A model generated the notes under the pieces. That model ran no database searches and was not told where the DNA came from. It saw nothing but the letters and a program-made list of their open reading frames with translations. Both the position numbers and the translations under genes were made by a program. From Roseomonas populi (GTDB taxonomy: Bacteria > Pseudomonadota > Alphaproteobacteria > Acetobacterales > Acetobacteraceae), in contig NZ_JANJOU010000003.1 in assembly GCF_024594815.1 (NCBI RefSeq), positions 124,001 through 188,000 on the forward strand: a stretch of 64,000 nucleotides of DNA, written 5' to 3'. The first letter of the stretch is position 1. The number at the start of each line of letters is the position of its first letter. Positions 18,566 to 27,139 of the stretch are shown one piece after another.

Positions 18566-19447
18566 TCACCCGCCCTCCTCACCCCTGAGCATGCGGATGA
18601 TCCCGGAGAAGTCCGTGTCCCCGCCGCCCGCCTCCACGAAGCGCCGGTAGAGATCCAGCGCCCTGGCCCCCATCGGCGTCTCCAGCCCCACCTCCGACGC
18701 CGCCTGCTGGGACAGCCCGACATCCTTCACCATCAGCGCGGCGGCGAATCCCGGCCGGTAGTCCCGGTTGGCCGGGCTGCCCGGCACCGGCCCGGGCACG
18801 GGGCAGTAGGTGGTCAGCGACCAGCACTGGCCGGACGACTTGGACGCCACCTCGAACAGCGCCTCGTGGGAGAGGCCAAGCTTCTCCGCCAGCACGAAGG
18901 CCTCGCAGGTCCCGATCATGGAAATGGCAAGCAGCATGTTGTTGCAGGCCTTCGCCGCCTGCCCGGCCCCGGACCCGCCGCAATGCACCACCGTGCGGCC
19001 CATGGCTCCCAGCACCGGCTCGGCCCGGCGGAAGGCTTCGTCCGGCCCGCCCACCATGAAGGTCAGCGTCCCCGCCTCCGCGCCCATCACCCCGCCGGAG
19101 ACGGGCGCGTCCAGGAAGGGCCGCCCGCAGGCCTCCGCCACGCCGCGCGCGGTGCCGACATCAATGGTGGAGCAGTCCAGCAGCACCGCGTCCGGCTCGC
19201 TCGCGGCGGCCATGCCGCCCTCGCCGAGCCAGGCCTCGCGCACATGCTTGCCGGCGGGCAACATGGTGATGACGAAGCCGGCACCCTTCGCCGCATCGGC
19301 GGCGGAGCTGGCGCGCCGCGCCTCCTCCACCCGCCCCATCGCCTCCACCGAGAGGTCGAAGACCGCCACGTCATGCCCGGCGCGCGCCAGGTTGCGTGCC
19401 ATCGGCGCACCCATGTTGCCGAGCCCCACGAAGCCGATCCGGGCCAT
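18566..19447 (-). CDS. 3-hydroxyisobutyrate dehydrogenase family protein
   Basis: 293 residues. The beta-hydroxyacid dehydrogenase signature is GFVGLGNMGAPMARNL (NAD(P) binding), the substrate-binding segment is DAPVSGGVMGAEAGTL, and the catalytic Lys lies in GSGAGQAAKACNN. Most like MmsB, which oxidises 3-hydroxyisobutyrate in valine degradation, but no other valine genes adjoin, so tartronate semialdehyde reductase-type activity is possible. The ATG at 19447 is chosen because GGAGGGAGCG precedes it; another in-frame ATG lies 12 bases earlier. Confidence 0.82.
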   Translation of the reverse strand: MARIGFVGLGNMGAPMARNLARAGHDVAVFDLSVEAMGRVEEARRASSAADAAKGAGFVITMLPAGKHVREAWLGEGGMAAASEPDAVLLDCSTIDVGTARGVAEACGRPFLDAPVSGGVMGAEAGTLTFMVGGPDEAFRRAEPVLGAMGRTVVHCGGSGAGQAAKACNNMLLAISMIGTCEAFVLAEKLGLSHEALFEVASKSSGQCWSLTTYCPVPGPVPGSPANRDYRPGFAAALMVKDVGLSQQAASEVGLETPMGARALDLYRRFVEAGGGDTDFSGIIRMLRGEEGG

Positions 19448-19521
19448 CGCTCCCTCCATCCCTTGTTCCGGGAAGGCTAGGACGCGGCCCGGAACGGGTC
19501 CACCTCGGCAGTCGCCCCCCT

Positions 19522-20130
19522 TCAGTATCCCACGGTGAAGCGGCGCCGGCTGTGCTTCGGCGCCTCCAGCTCGTCCACCAGGGCGATGGCGAAGTCCTCG
19601 AAGGAGATCCGGCTCTCGCCCTTCGCGTCCACGAGCAGGCTGTCGCCGCCCAGGCGGAAGCTTCCCGTGCGCTCGCCCGGCACGAAGAAGGCGGAGGGCG
19701 AGAGGAAGGTCCAGTCCAGCACATCCTCCTGCCGCAGCCGGTCCAGGAAGGCGGCCCCGGCCGTCGCCTCGGCCTTGTAGGCGGCGGGGAAGTCCGGCGT
19801 GTCCACCAAGCGCAGGCCCGGCGCCACCTCCAGGCTACCCGCGCCGCCGACGACGAGGTAGCGCGCCACCCCCGCCGCCTTCACCGCGGCGATCAGCTTC
19901 TCCGCGTCGCTGGCCGTGAAGTGCACGCTGCTGACCACCGCGTCGTGCCCACGCAGAAGCGGTGCGAAAGCCTCCGGATCATTAGCATCCCCGGCCTGGA
20001 ACCGCGCACCCTCCGGCAGCGCGCCGGGCGCCTTGCGGGCGATCGCCGTCACCTGGTGGCCGCGCCGGGACAGTTCCGCGAGGATGCGGGAGCCCGCATT
20101 CCCGGTGGCGCCGATCAGGGCGATGTTCAT
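19522..20130 (-). CDS. NAD(P)H-binding atypical SDR protein
   Basis: 202 residues. N-terminal Rossmann motif [17 protein letters not shown]; the NmrA/YwnB-like family conserves [10 protein letters not shown] and [12 protein letters not shown]. The usual SDR catalytic YxxxK is not obvious (AYKAEATAG), so it may be a sensor or reductase. It is divergent from an HxlR-family redox regulator across a 118-base region full of palindromes, the classic arrangement of an HxlR regulator with its target. Confidence 0.82.
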   Translation of the reverse strand: MNIALIGATGNAGSRILAELSRRGHQVTAIARKAPGALPEGARFQAGDANDPEAFAPLLRGHDAVVSSVHFTASDAEKLIAAVKAAGVARYLVVGGAGSLEVAPGLRLVDTPDFPAAYKAEATAGAAFLDRLRQEDVLDWTFLSPSAFFVPGERTGSFRLGGDSLLVDAKGESRISFEDFAIALVDELEAPKHSRRRFTVGY

Positions 20131-20137
20131 GAGTGAT

Positions 20138-20162
20138 TTCCCATTCAGGTTTCCGATGGGAA
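20138..20162. promoter_or_regulatory. Inverted repeat TTCCCAT-N11-ATGGGAA
   Basis: Perfect 7-bp arms at 20138-20144 and 20156-20162, 7 bases upstream of the NAD(P)-binding gene's start. A candidate operator for the divergent HxlR regulator acting on this gene. Confidence 0.5.
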
Positions 20163-20195
20163 CCAGCTATCTTCCGTGCACCCTGGTGTGAAGAA

Positions 20196-20231
20196 GGCAC
20201 TTTGCAGTGCCCAGGTCACCCAGGGGTGACC
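20196..20231. promoter_or_regulatory. Two adjacent perfect palindromes upstream of the HxlR gene
   Basis: GGCACT-TTGC-AGTGCC at 20196-20211 and GGTCACC-CAGG-GGTGACC at 20214-20231. Each has a 4-base centre, and the second ends 17 bases before the HxlR start. Candidate autoregulatory operators or a leader hairpin pair. Confidence 0.55.
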
Positions 20232-20248
20232 ACCCGGGAGACCCGCTC

Positions 20249-20620
20249 ATGCAGCCTGACGCCTACAACCCCGCCTGCGCCACCCGGCTGGTTCTGGACC
20301 GCATCGCCGACAAGTGGGCCGTGCTTATCCTCGGCCTGCTTGCGGGGCGGCCCACGCGCTTCAACGCCATCCGCCGCGCCGTGCCGGGCCTCTCGCAGAA
20401 GGTCCTGGCCGAGACGCTGCGGCGGCTGGAGCGCGACGGGCTGCTGACCCGCACCGCCTTCGCGACGGTGCCCGTGACCGTCGAGTATGCCCTCACCCCG
20501 CTCGGCGAGACCCTGGCCGAGACCGTGGACGCGCTGCGCGTCTGGGCGGAGACGCATATCGTTGCCGTCCAGGCCGCCCAGCGCGCCTACGACGCGCGCA
20601 TCGCCGACCAGGCCGCCTAG
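20249..20620 (+). CDS. HxlR-family winged-helix regulator (short form)
   Basis: 123 residues. The HxlR domain includes the N-terminal Cys in NPACATRLVLDRIADKWAVL, the recognition helix region LSQKVLAETLRRLERDGLL, and wing residues before VEYALTPLGETL. Several HxlR proteins sense quinones, aldehydes or oxidants through this N-terminal Cys. The ATG at 20249 fits the family start; an upstream in-frame ATG adds 14 unconserved residues. It is divergent from the NAD(P)-binding gene and probably regulates it. Its stop overlaps the convergent Lrp-family gene by three bases. Confidence 0.88.
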   Translation: MQPDAYNPACATRLVLDRIADKWAVLILGLLAGRPTRFNAIRRAVPGLSQKVLAETLRRLERDGLLTRTAFATVPVTVEYALTPLGETLAETVDALRVWAETHIVAVQAAQRAYDARIADQAA

Positions 20621-21090
20621 ACCGGCACCTCCCCCGGCGGCTTCAGCGCGGTCAGCACGAAGGAGGACTTCGTCTCCTTCACCCCGGGCATCCGCAGCAG
20701 CGCCTTCATCGCGAAATCCGCGTAGGCCTCGAAATCCGCCGCCAGGATGTGCAGCAGGTAGTCCATCTCCCCGCTCATGGCGTAGGCCGCGAGCACCTCC
20801 GGCCGGGCCGAGAGCGCCTTCTGGAACCCTTCCACCACCTCCTCCGCGTGGCTGGACAGGGCCACCATGACGAAGGCCTGCAACGGCAGGCCCACCCGCC
20901 CGGGATCCAGCACGGCGGCGTAGCGGGCGATCACGCCCTCCTCCTCCAGCCGCCGCACCCGCCTTTGGCAAGGCGTGGGGGAGAGCCCCACCCGCTCCGC
21001 CAGCGCGACCACGGGCAGCCGCCCGTCCCGTTGCAGCGCCCGCAGGATCCGCCGGTCCGTCCCGTCCAGCGCCGGAGCGTCTTTCACCAA
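20617..21090 (-). CDS. Lrp/AsnC-family transcriptional regulator
   Basis: 157 residues. An N-terminal HTH (LDGTDRRILRALQRDGRL, LAERVGLSPTPCQRRVRRLEEEG) and a C-terminal RAM ligand-binding domain (MSGEMDYLLHILAADFEAY) for amino-acid effectors. The start is a TTG at 21090, eight bases after GGGAGG; the next codon, GTG, is an alternative. Divergent from phhA, and by the common phhR/Lrp arrangement likely controls phenylalanine hydroxylation in response to aromatic amino acids. Confidence 0.88.
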   Translation of the reverse strand: MVKDAPALDGTDRRILRALQRDGRLPVVALAERVGLSPTPCQRRVRRLEEEGVIARYAAVLDPGRVGLPLQAFVMVALSSHAEEVVEGFQKALSARPEVLAAYAMSGEMDYLLHILAADFEAYADFAMKALLRMPGVKETKSSFVLTALKPPGEVPV

Positions 21091-21213
21091 GGAACATCCC
21101 TCCCGCAGGCCCTTTCCGCTCAACCTAGCGGCCCGGCCCACGCATTTCGCCCGTTTTCCCCTCGCTGGACATCGCTAGCCTCTTCGCCAACGAGAGGAAC
21201 GGGAGACGACACC

Positions 21214-22077
21214 ATGGAAGGGACCATCCAGCCGGCGGACGGCATCATCGGCACCGCCACCCTGCTGACGGGCCTGCGCGGCGACTACCACCGCGCCGCC
21301 GCCGACGGCACGCTGCCGGAGAACGACATCCAGCGTTCCGAGGCCGACCACGAGACCTGGCGCACCCTCGTCTCCCGCCAGCGCGCCATCTACCCGGGCC
21401 GCGCCGCCACCGCCTGGCTCGCCGGCCTGGACCGCCTGCGCTGCGACGCGGCCGTGCCCACCCTGCGCGACGCCTCCGCCATCCTGCGGGATGCCACGGG
21501 CTGGTCCCTCGTCCCCTGCCCCGGCCTGCTGCCGGACGCGCAGTTCTTCGCCCTGCTGGCGTCCCGCCGCTTCCCCGTGACGGAGTGGATCCGCCGGCCG
21601 GAGGAGTTGGACTACATCGTGGAGCCCGACATCTTCCACGACTTCCTCGGCCATGTCCCCCTGCTGACCCAGCCCGACTACGCCGGCTTCTTGGAGGCCT
21701 ACGGCCATCTCGGCCTCGAGGCCGAGCGCCGCGGGGCCCTCGCCCCCCTGGCCCGCTTCTACTGGTTCATGGTGGAGTTCGGCCTGATCGCGGAGCCCGG
21801 CGGCCTGCGCGCCTACGGGGCCGGCATCCTCTCCTCCCGCACGGAGACGCTGCACGCTCTCTCCGGCGCGCCCCGCCGCCTTCGCTTCGACATGGCGCGC
21901 GTGCTCCGCAGCACCTACCGGATCGACGACGTGCAGCCCGTGTACTTCGTGATCGAGAGCTACGCCGAGCTCTTCGACGCCATTGCGAAGGCCCCCGCCC
22001 TGCTCGACGAGGCGCTGACGGCCGAGCCCATTCCCCCCGGCGGCGCCACGGCCGGGGACGAGCCCTGGCGAGGCTGA
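21214..22077 (+). CDS. phhA: Phenylalanine 4-monooxygenase
   Basis: 287 residues. A non-haem iron, tetrahydrobiopterin-dependent enzyme turning phenylalanine into tyrosine. The iron-binding 2-His-1-Glu facial triad is His142 and His147 (DIFHDFLGHVP) with Glu188 (FYWFMVEFG). The length is typical of the monofunctional bacterial enzyme without a regulatory ACT domain. The start follows AACGGGAGACGAC. It is transcribed away from the Lrp-type regulator. Confidence 0.93.
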   Translation: MEGTIQPADGIIGTATLLTGLRGDYHRAAADGTLPENDIQRSEADHETWRTLVSRQRAIYPGRAATAWLAGLDRLRCDAAVPTLRDASAILRDATGWSLVPCPGLLPDAQFFALLASRRFPVTEWIRRPEELDYIVEPDIFHDFLGHVPLLTQPDYAGFLEAYGHLGLEAERRGALAPLARFYWFMVEFGLIAEPGGLRAYGAGILSSRTETLHALSGAPRRLRFDMARVLRSTYRIDDVQPVYFVIESYAELFDAIAKAPALLDEALTAEPIPPGGATAGDEPWRG

Positions 22078-22090
22078 GCCGCATCTGGGA

Positions 22091-22501
22091 TCAGGGCCGG
22101 GATGCCCGGCCCCGATCCCGGGCCACGCCCGCCTCGTCCAGCACCTGTCCCTCCGCCCGCAACGCCGCGCGCCGAGCCTCCGCGGCACGTAGCGCGGCTA
22201 GGTCCTCCACCGCGCGCTCCGCCGCCCGGGCCGCGCCCAGCCCGATCGCCGCCTCCTCCGCCCGCGCATGCGCGCAACGCACCGACTCCTCGGCAGCCTC
22301 TCGCATCGCCAGCCCGCGCGGCAGCCAGGCCGCGTGATCCGCCCCGCCGATCGCCGCCTCCCTCAACAGGGCCTCGCCAGCCTCCATCGCCCTCGCCTCC
22401 GCCAAGGCGCGCACCGAGGCCGCCTCCGCCACCCGCCGGCGCGCCTCCATCACCTCCGCCCCGCGCAGCCGCGCCAGGACCGCCAGAGGATCGCGCCTCA
22501 C
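22091..22501 (-). CDS. FliJ-like coiled-coil protein downstream of fliI
   Basis: 136 residues, starting GTG inside the fliI stop (GTGA, 4-base overlap). Composition is Ala/Glu/Arg-rich with heptad-like helices throughout (RLRGAEVMEARRRVAEAASVRALAEARAME), as in FliJ/YscO export chaperones that stalk the export ATPase. FliJ sequences diverge widely, so position and helical pattern are the main evidence. Confidence 0.68.
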   Translation of the reverse strand: MRRDPLAVLARLRGAEVMEARRRVAEAASVRALAEARAMEAGEALLREAAIGGADHAAWLPRGLAMREAAEESVRCAHARAEEAAIGLGAARAAERAVEDLAALRAAEARRAALRAEGQVLDEAGVARDRGRASRP

Positions 22502-23799
22502 GCGCCCGGCCCCATGGCGACCGCCAGCGCCGCGAAGGCGCCAGCCACGCTTCCCGCCTCGTCCTTGCCCTGGCGCAGCACGTCCTCGATCAGCGGCGCC
22601 AGCCGCACTGCCTCGTCCACCGCCGGGTCGCTGCCCGCACGGTAGGCGCCGAGCCGCACCATGTCTGCCATGTCCCGGTGCAGGGACAGGATGCGCCGCG
22701 CCCGCGCCAGGATGGCCCGCTCCGGCGGCTCCAGGCAGCCCGGCACGGTGCGGGACAGGCTGCGCAGCACGTCCACCGCCGGGTAGCGCCCGCCCTCGCC
22801 GATGCGCCGGTCCAGCACCACGTGGCCGTCCAGGATCCCGCGCACCGCGTCCGCCACCGGCTCGTCGTGGTCGTCCCCTTCCACCAGCACGGTGAAGAGC
22901 CCGGTGATGGAGCCGGCGCAGCCCTCCGGGCCCGGCCCCGCCCGCTCCAGCAGCCGCGGCAGCTCCGCGAACACGCTCGGCGGGAAGCCCCGCGTCGCCG
23001 GCGGCTCCCCCGCCGAGAGCCCGATCTCCCGCAGCGCCAGGGCGAAGCGCGTCACGCTGTCCATCATCAGCAGCACGCGCTTTCCCAGGTCCCGGAAGTG
23101 CTCCGCCACCGCCATGGCCGCCAACGCCGCGTCCCGGCGCATCAGCGGCGCCGAGTCGGAGGTGGCGCAGACCACCACGCTCCGCGCCAGCCCCTGCGGT
23201 CCCAGGTCGTCCTCGATGAATTCGCGAAGCTCCCGCCCGCGCTCCCCCACCAGCCCGATCACCGCCACATCGCAATCCGCGTGGCGCGCCAGCATAGACA
23301 TCAGGCTGGACTTCCCCACGCCGGACGCCGCGAAGAGCCCGAGCCGCTGCCCTCGCCGGCAGGTCGCAAACGCGTCCATCGCCCGCACGCCGAGGTCGAT
23401 TCGCGGCCCCAGCCGGGCCCGAGTGCCCGCCTCCGGCGGCACCGCGCGCAGCGGTTGCGCCAGTGGTCCGCGCGGCAGCGGCCCGCGCCCGTCCAAGGGC
23501 CGCCCCATCGGGTCCACCACCCGCCCCAGCCAAGCCGCGCAGGGGTGCAGCACAACGGGCCCTGCATCCTCCACCCGCGCGCCGACGAACACCCCTTCCA
23601 GGCCGCACCGCGCAACCGCCATCGCCGATCCGTCGCGGACAGACACAACCTCCGCGTGTATCTTTCTGCGAGACGGGCTGATGATCTCTATACAACCGCC
23701 GATAGGTGGCGTGGGGTGCAAACCACCGATCTCCAAGGAGAGCCCCTGTACACCCCTGACCCTACCATGGCGCATTATTCCGTTGAAATGCACGGACAT
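22498..23799 (-). CDS. fliI: Flagellar export ATPase FliI
   Basis: 433 residues. The ATPase of flagellar type III secretion at the cytoplasmic membrane. Walker A is ASGVGKSS (158-165), Walker B is RVLLMMDSVTRFALA, and the F1-beta-like GLVGERGRELREFIE and SDSAPLMRRDAA motifs are all present. The ATG at 23799 follows GGGAGGACGT. It could in principle be a virulence-type SctN, but the neighbours ctrA and che genes favour the flagellum. No other flagellar structural gene is in view. Confidence 0.9.
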   Translation of the reverse strand: MSVHFNGIMRHGRVRGVQGLSLEIGGLHPTPPIGGCIEIISPSRRKIHAEVVSVRDGSAMAVARCGLEGVFVGARVEDAGPVVLHPCAAWLGRVVDPMGRPLDGRGPLPRGPLAQPLRAVPPEAGTRARLGPRIDLGVRAMDAFATCRRGQRLGLFAASGVGKSSLMSMLARHADCDVAVIGLVGERGRELREFIEDDLGPQGLARSVVVCATSDSAPLMRRDAALAAMAVAEHFRDLGKRVLLMMDSVTRFALALREIGLSAGEPPATRGFPPSVFAELPRLLERAGPGPEGCAGSITGLFTVLVEGDDHDEPVADAVRGILDGHVVLDRRIGEGGRYPAVDVLRSLSRTVPGCLEPPERAILARARRILSLHRDMADMVRLGAYRAGSDPAVDEAVRLAPLIEDVLRQGKDEAGSVAGAFAALAVAMGPGA

Positions 23800-23885
23800 A
23801 CGTCCTCCCTGCGCAGCTTTCGAACAGAAGTCTCTAGAGGGTCGTATCATTTTTTGATCCACCGTCTCGCATATTAATACACTTA

Positions 23886-23911
23886 AATGGTGAAAATACC
23901 CCTTCACCATT
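23886..23911. promoter_or_regulatory. 9-bp inverted repeat in the fliI-ctrA divergent promoter
   Basis: AATGGTGAA at 23886-23894 and TTCACCATT at 23903-23911, with an 8-base centre, in an unusually AT-rich 159-base gap. It ends 47 bases before ctrA. Just upstream, TTGATC (23854) and TACACT (23878) could be a -35/-10 pair for ctrA. Two TTAA half-sites (23874, 23883) are 5 bases apart, not the 7 of the classic CtrA box. Confidence 0.5.
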
Positions 23912-23958
23912 CGCGCAAAAGTTGTCCTAATACTCGCAGAACGAGAGGAGAACACAGG

Positions 23959-24699
23959 ATGCGTGTCCTGCTGGTCGAGGATGACCTGACCACCGCCCGC
24001 GGCATCACCTTGATGCTGAAGACACAGGGCATGATCGTGGATGCCGCCGATACCGGGGAGGAGGCGCTGGAACTCGCCCGCCTCTACGACTACGACATCG
24101 TGGTCCTGGACATCATGCTGCCGGACATGGAGGGCTACGAGGTGGTCCGCCGCCTCCGCGCTGCCCGCCGCGCGACCCCCGTCCTCATTCTCTCCGGCCT
24201 CTCCCGCCCGGGCGCAAAGGTGAAGGGCTTCGGCCTGGGAGCCGACGACTTCATCGTCAAGCCCTTCGACAGCGGGGAGCTGATCGCCCGGATCCAGGCC
24301 ATCGTCCGCCGCACCAAGGGCTTCTGCCAGCCGAGCGTCGCCGTGGGCAACCTCACCCTCGACCTCGGCGCGCGCGAGGCGAGTGTCGATGGCCGCCCTG
24401 TGCACCTGACGGGCAAGGAGTACGCGATCCTCGAACTCCTCACCCTTCGTAAGGGCATGGTGATGACCAAGGAGGCTTTCCTGAACCACCTCTACGGCGG
24501 CATGGACGAGCCCGAGGTGAAGATCATCGACGTCTTCATCTGCAAGCTCCGGAAGAAGCTGGCGCAGGCCGGGAGCGACGAGCTGATCGGCACCGTGTGG
24601 GGCCGCGGCTACGTCCTGCGTGATCCCTCCGCCTCGACCATCCGCAGCGCCGCCGCCCTGCGCGCGCCTGAGACCCCGGCCGCCCACGCAGCGGCCTGA
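23959..24699 (+). CDS. ctrA: Cell-cycle response regulator CtrA
   Basis: 246 residues, OmpR-type. The receiver has Asp51 in [12 protein letters not shown] (same number as Caulobacter CtrA) with acidic pocket EDD at 7-9 and Lys in IVKPFD. The DNA-binding domain carries the CtrA-specific [37 protein letters not shown] and [12 protein letters not shown]. After YVLRDP there is an Ala-rich tail. In Rhodospirillales CtrA is not usually essential and mainly drives motility genes, consistent with the neighbours. The ATG at 23959 follows AGGAGAACAC. Confidence 0.96.
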   Translation: MRVLLVEDDLTTARGITLMLKTQGMIVDAADTGEEALELARLYDYDIVVLDIMLPDMEGYEVVRRLRAARRATPVLILSGLSRPGAKVKGFGLGADDFIVKPFDSGELIARIQAIVRRTKGFCQPSVAVGNLTLDLGAREASVDGRPVHLTGKEYAILELLTLRKGMVMTKEAFLNHLYGGMDEPEVKIIDVFICKLRKKLAQAGSDELIGTVWGRGYVLRDPSASTIRSAAALRAPETPAAHAAA

Positions 24700-24722
24700 T
24701 CCCTACCAGGCCTCTCCGGCAC

Positions 24723-24768
24723 GGCCCGGGCGACTCCTCCTTCGGAAAGAGGGAGGACCGCCCAGGCC
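24723..24768. terminator. Imperfect hairpin between convergent ctrA and cheR
   Basis: Nested pairing: GGCC/GGCC, GGGCG/CGCCC and TCCTCC/GGAGGA around a short TTCGGAAAGAG centre, with no T-run. Probably a bidirectional transcription barrier between the two converging units. Confidence 0.5.
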
Positions 24769-24820
24769 CGGCTCCATGCCCAGCGGCGTTTCCGCCAGGC
24801 CGTGCGAGGAGGTCGCTCCG

Positions 24821-25636
24821 CTAGCCTGCCAGGGCCATCCGGGGCGCCAGCGCGTAGACGCCGCGCTCCCCCTCCACCATCGTGAACCGGTCCGTCAGCC
24901 CTAGCACCGTCTCCGCCCCGCCGAGATAGAGCACCCCATCCGGCGCCAGCCGGTCCGCCAGGGCGGCAAGCACGCGGCTCTTGGTCGGCGCGTCGAAGTA
25001 GATCAGTACGTTGCGGCAGAAGATCACGTCGAACATTCCCAGCGGGCGCAAATCGGCCAGCAGGTTGCCCATCTCGAACCGGGCCGCCGCGCGCAGTGCC
25101 TGGGATACCCGCCACTGCCCGCCCTCCTGCCGGAAGTGCTTGACCAGCATCTGCACGGGCAGCCCGCGCTGCACCTCGAACTGGGAGTAGGTCCCCTCCC
25201 GCGCGCGCCGGACCACCTCGCCGCTCAGATCCGTGCCCAGCACCTCCAGCCGCGGCAACAGCCCCAGCGAATCGGCCACCATCGCGACCGAGTAGGCCTC
25301 CTGCCCCGTGGAGCAGGCGGCGGAGAGCACGCGCAGCCGCTGCCCCGCCCCTCGCACCGCCACGATCCGCGGCAGCAACCGCTTCAGGTGCTCGAAGGGC
25401 TTGCCATCTCGGAAGAAGAAGGACTCGTTGGTGGTCAGCGCCTCCGTCACCGCCGCCGCCAGGCGCTCGCTGCCCGGCGCCCGCAGCTTTGCCGCGAGCG
25501 CGTCCAGGCCCGCGATCCCTTCGGACCGCATCAGCCCGCCCAGCCGCGTGTCCAGCATGTAAGCCTTGTCCGCCCCCAGCACGATTCCCGCGCGCGCGCG
25601 CACCAGCGCCGCGACCGTCTCGAACGCTGCGCTCAC
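24821..25636 (-). CDS. cheR: Chemotaxis methyltransferase CheR
   Basis: 271 residues. Methylates glutamates of chemoreceptors using SAM. An N-terminal helical domain with TTNESFFFRDGKPFEHL, then the SAM-binding region LRVLSAACSTGQEAYSVAM and the motif FDVIFCRNVLIYFD. The GTG start at 25636 overlaps the cheB stop by 4 bases (GTGA). Last gene of the che cluster. Confidence 0.93.
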   Translation of the reverse strand: MSAAFETVAALVRARAGIVLGADKAYMLDTRLGGLMRSEGIAGLDALAAKLRAPGSERLAAAVTEALTTNESFFFRDGKPFEHLKRLLPRIVAVRGAGQRLRVLSAACSTGQEAYSVAMVADSLGLLPRLEVLGTDLSGEVVRRAREGTYSQFEVQRGLPVQMLVKHFRQEGGQWRVSQALRAAARFEMGNLLADLRPLGMFDVIFCRNVLIYFDAPTKSRVLAALADRLAPDGVLYLGGAETVLGLTDRFTMVEGERGVYALAPRMALAG

Positions 25637-26751
25637 GACGCCATCCTTCCCGTTCCCGCGGCCAAGGCCGCCACCCGCGCCGCCAGCCGCTCCGGCGGTC
25701 CAAGCTCCCGCGCGATTCCGGCCCGCGCCACCGCGCCCGGCATCCCCCAAACCACGGAGGACGCCTCATCCTGCGCGAGCACCACCGCCCCGCCCGCGGC
25801 CAGCGCCCGGCAGCCGGCCAGCCCGTCCTGCCCCATGCCAGTCAGGATCACCGCCAGCACCCGGCCGTCGCAGGCGCGCTGCGCGCTGCGGAGCATCGGG
25901 TCCACGGCCGGCCGACAGAAATGCTCCGGCGGGTCGTCGCGCAGGCGCGCCACGAGCCCCGACGCGCCCCGCTCCACCAGGAGGTGCCGATCCCCAGGCG
26001 CCAGATAGGCCCGACCGGGCCGCAACGGCTCGCCATCCCGCGCCTCCGCCACGCGCAGCGGCCCCACCCGGTCCAGGTGGTCCGCCAGCATGGCCGTGAA
26101 GCCCGCCGGCATGTGCTGCACGATCACCACGGGCACATCCGGTAGCGGGCTCAACGCCCGGAGGAACGCGGCCAGTGCCTGCGGCCCACCCGTGGAGGAC
26201 CCCACCGCGACCAACGCCGGTGGCGCTGGCGGCCGCACAGCCAGCACCGGCGCCGTCGCCCGGCTTACCGGCAGCGATACACGGCCCGCGGGCGCGTGGC
26301 GCATCCGCGCCCAGCCCTTCACCTTCTCCAGCAGCTCCGCGCGGAACACCGGGTCCATCGCCCCGCCCCCGCCCGCACCCGGCTTCGGGATGTAATCGGA
26401 TGCCCCCGCACGCAGCGCAGCCATCGCCGCCGCGGCGCCCCGCTGCGTTAGCGCGCTCGCCACGATCACGCTCGGCCGTGGCTCTGCCCGCAGCAGCAGC
26501 GGCAGGGCCGTCATGCCGTCCATCACAGGCATTTCCAGGTCCAGCAGCACCACGTCCGGCCGGGCAGAGGGCAACGCGTCGAGCGCCTGCCGCCCGTCAC
26601 CGACCCGCGCCACCACCTCGATCCCGGGGTCCGCCCCCAGCAGCCGCGCCAGGATGCCTCGCACCGTCGCGCTGTCGTCGCAGATCATCACGCGCACCGG
26701 CCGCACCTCCGGTGCCAACCCCGGCGGCGCGCCGGGATCCGGCCCGCTCAC
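25633..26751 (-). CDS. cheB: Chemotaxis methylesterase/response regulator CheB
   Basis: 372 residues. The receiver has phosphoacceptor Asp71 (VVLLDLEMPVMDGM). The methylesterase has Ser in AVGSSTGGPQAL, His in VIVQHMPAGF and Asp in ILTGMGQDG. It removes receptor methyl groups and is activated by CheA phosphorylation. GTG start overlapping the cheY stop by 4 bases. Confidence 0.94.
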   Translation of the reverse strand: MSGPDPGAPPGLAPEVRPVRVMICDDSATVRGILARLLGADPGIEVVARVGDGRQALDALPSARPDVVLLDLEMPVMDGMTALPLLLRAEPRPSVIVASALTQRGAAAAMAALRAGASDYIPKPGAGGGGAMDPVFRAELLEKVKGWARMRHAPAGRVSLPVSRATAPVLAVRPPAPPALVAVGSSTGGPQALAAFLRALSPLPDVPVVIVQHMPAGFTAMLADHLDRVGPLRVAEARDGEPLRPGRAYLAPGDRHLLVERGASGLVARLRDDPPEHFCRPAVDPMLRSAQRACDGRVLAVILTGMGQDGLAGCRALAAGGAVVLAQDEASSVVWGMPGAVARAGIARELGPPERLAARVAALAAGTGRMAS

Positions 26752-27128
26752 GCGGCCTCGTCGGGCAGGAGCCCCAGCACCTCGAGCTTGCTCGCGAGGA
26801 TCGCGTCATCGAAGGGCTTCATGATGTATTCCTGCGCCCCGCCCTCCAGCGCCACGACGATGCGGGAGAAGTCGCTCTCCGTCGTGCAGAGCATGATCTG
26901 CGGCTCGTCCGGCCCGAACTCCTCCCGCGCGTGGCGCAGGAAGGTGATGCCGTCCATGACCGGCATGTTCCAGTCCAACAGCACCAATGTCGGCATGGCC
27001 GCGCGGCAGGCCTCCAGGGCCTGCTTCCCGTCCTCCGCCTCGCGCACGGAGAAGCCCCGCGCCTCCAGCATCCGCCGCGCGACGCGCCGCACCGTCCGGC
27101 TGTCATCCACCACAAGGCATTCCCGCAT
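26748..27128 (-). CDS. cheY: CheY-type single-domain response regulator
   Basis: 126 residues, receiver only: acidic pair DD at 8-9, Asp52 in LLDWNMPVMDG, Thr in LCTTES and Lys in YIMKPF. It should be phosphorylated by the adjacent CheA and act on the flagellar switch. The ATG at 27128 fits the family; the frame is open further upstream but inside the cheW-cheY gap. Confidence 0.92.
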   Translation of the reverse strand: MRECLVVDDSRTVRRVARRMLEARGFSVREAEDGKQALEACRAAMPTLVLLDWNMPVMDGITFLRHAREEFGPDEPQIMLCTTESDFSRIVVALEGGAQEYIMKPFDDAILASKLEVLGLLPDEAA

Positions 27129-27139
27129 CGCCCGCCCCC

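Noticed and set aside
22091-23799. A virulence type III secretion locus
   Set aside because: Only the ATPase and a FliJ-like gene are present and they adjoin ctrA and che genes, so flagellar export is the simpler reading.
23874-23886. TTAA-N5-TTAA as a CtrA box upstream of ctrA
   Set aside because: The canonical site has 7 bases between half-sites. With 5 the two TTAA are on different faces, so I report it only as context.
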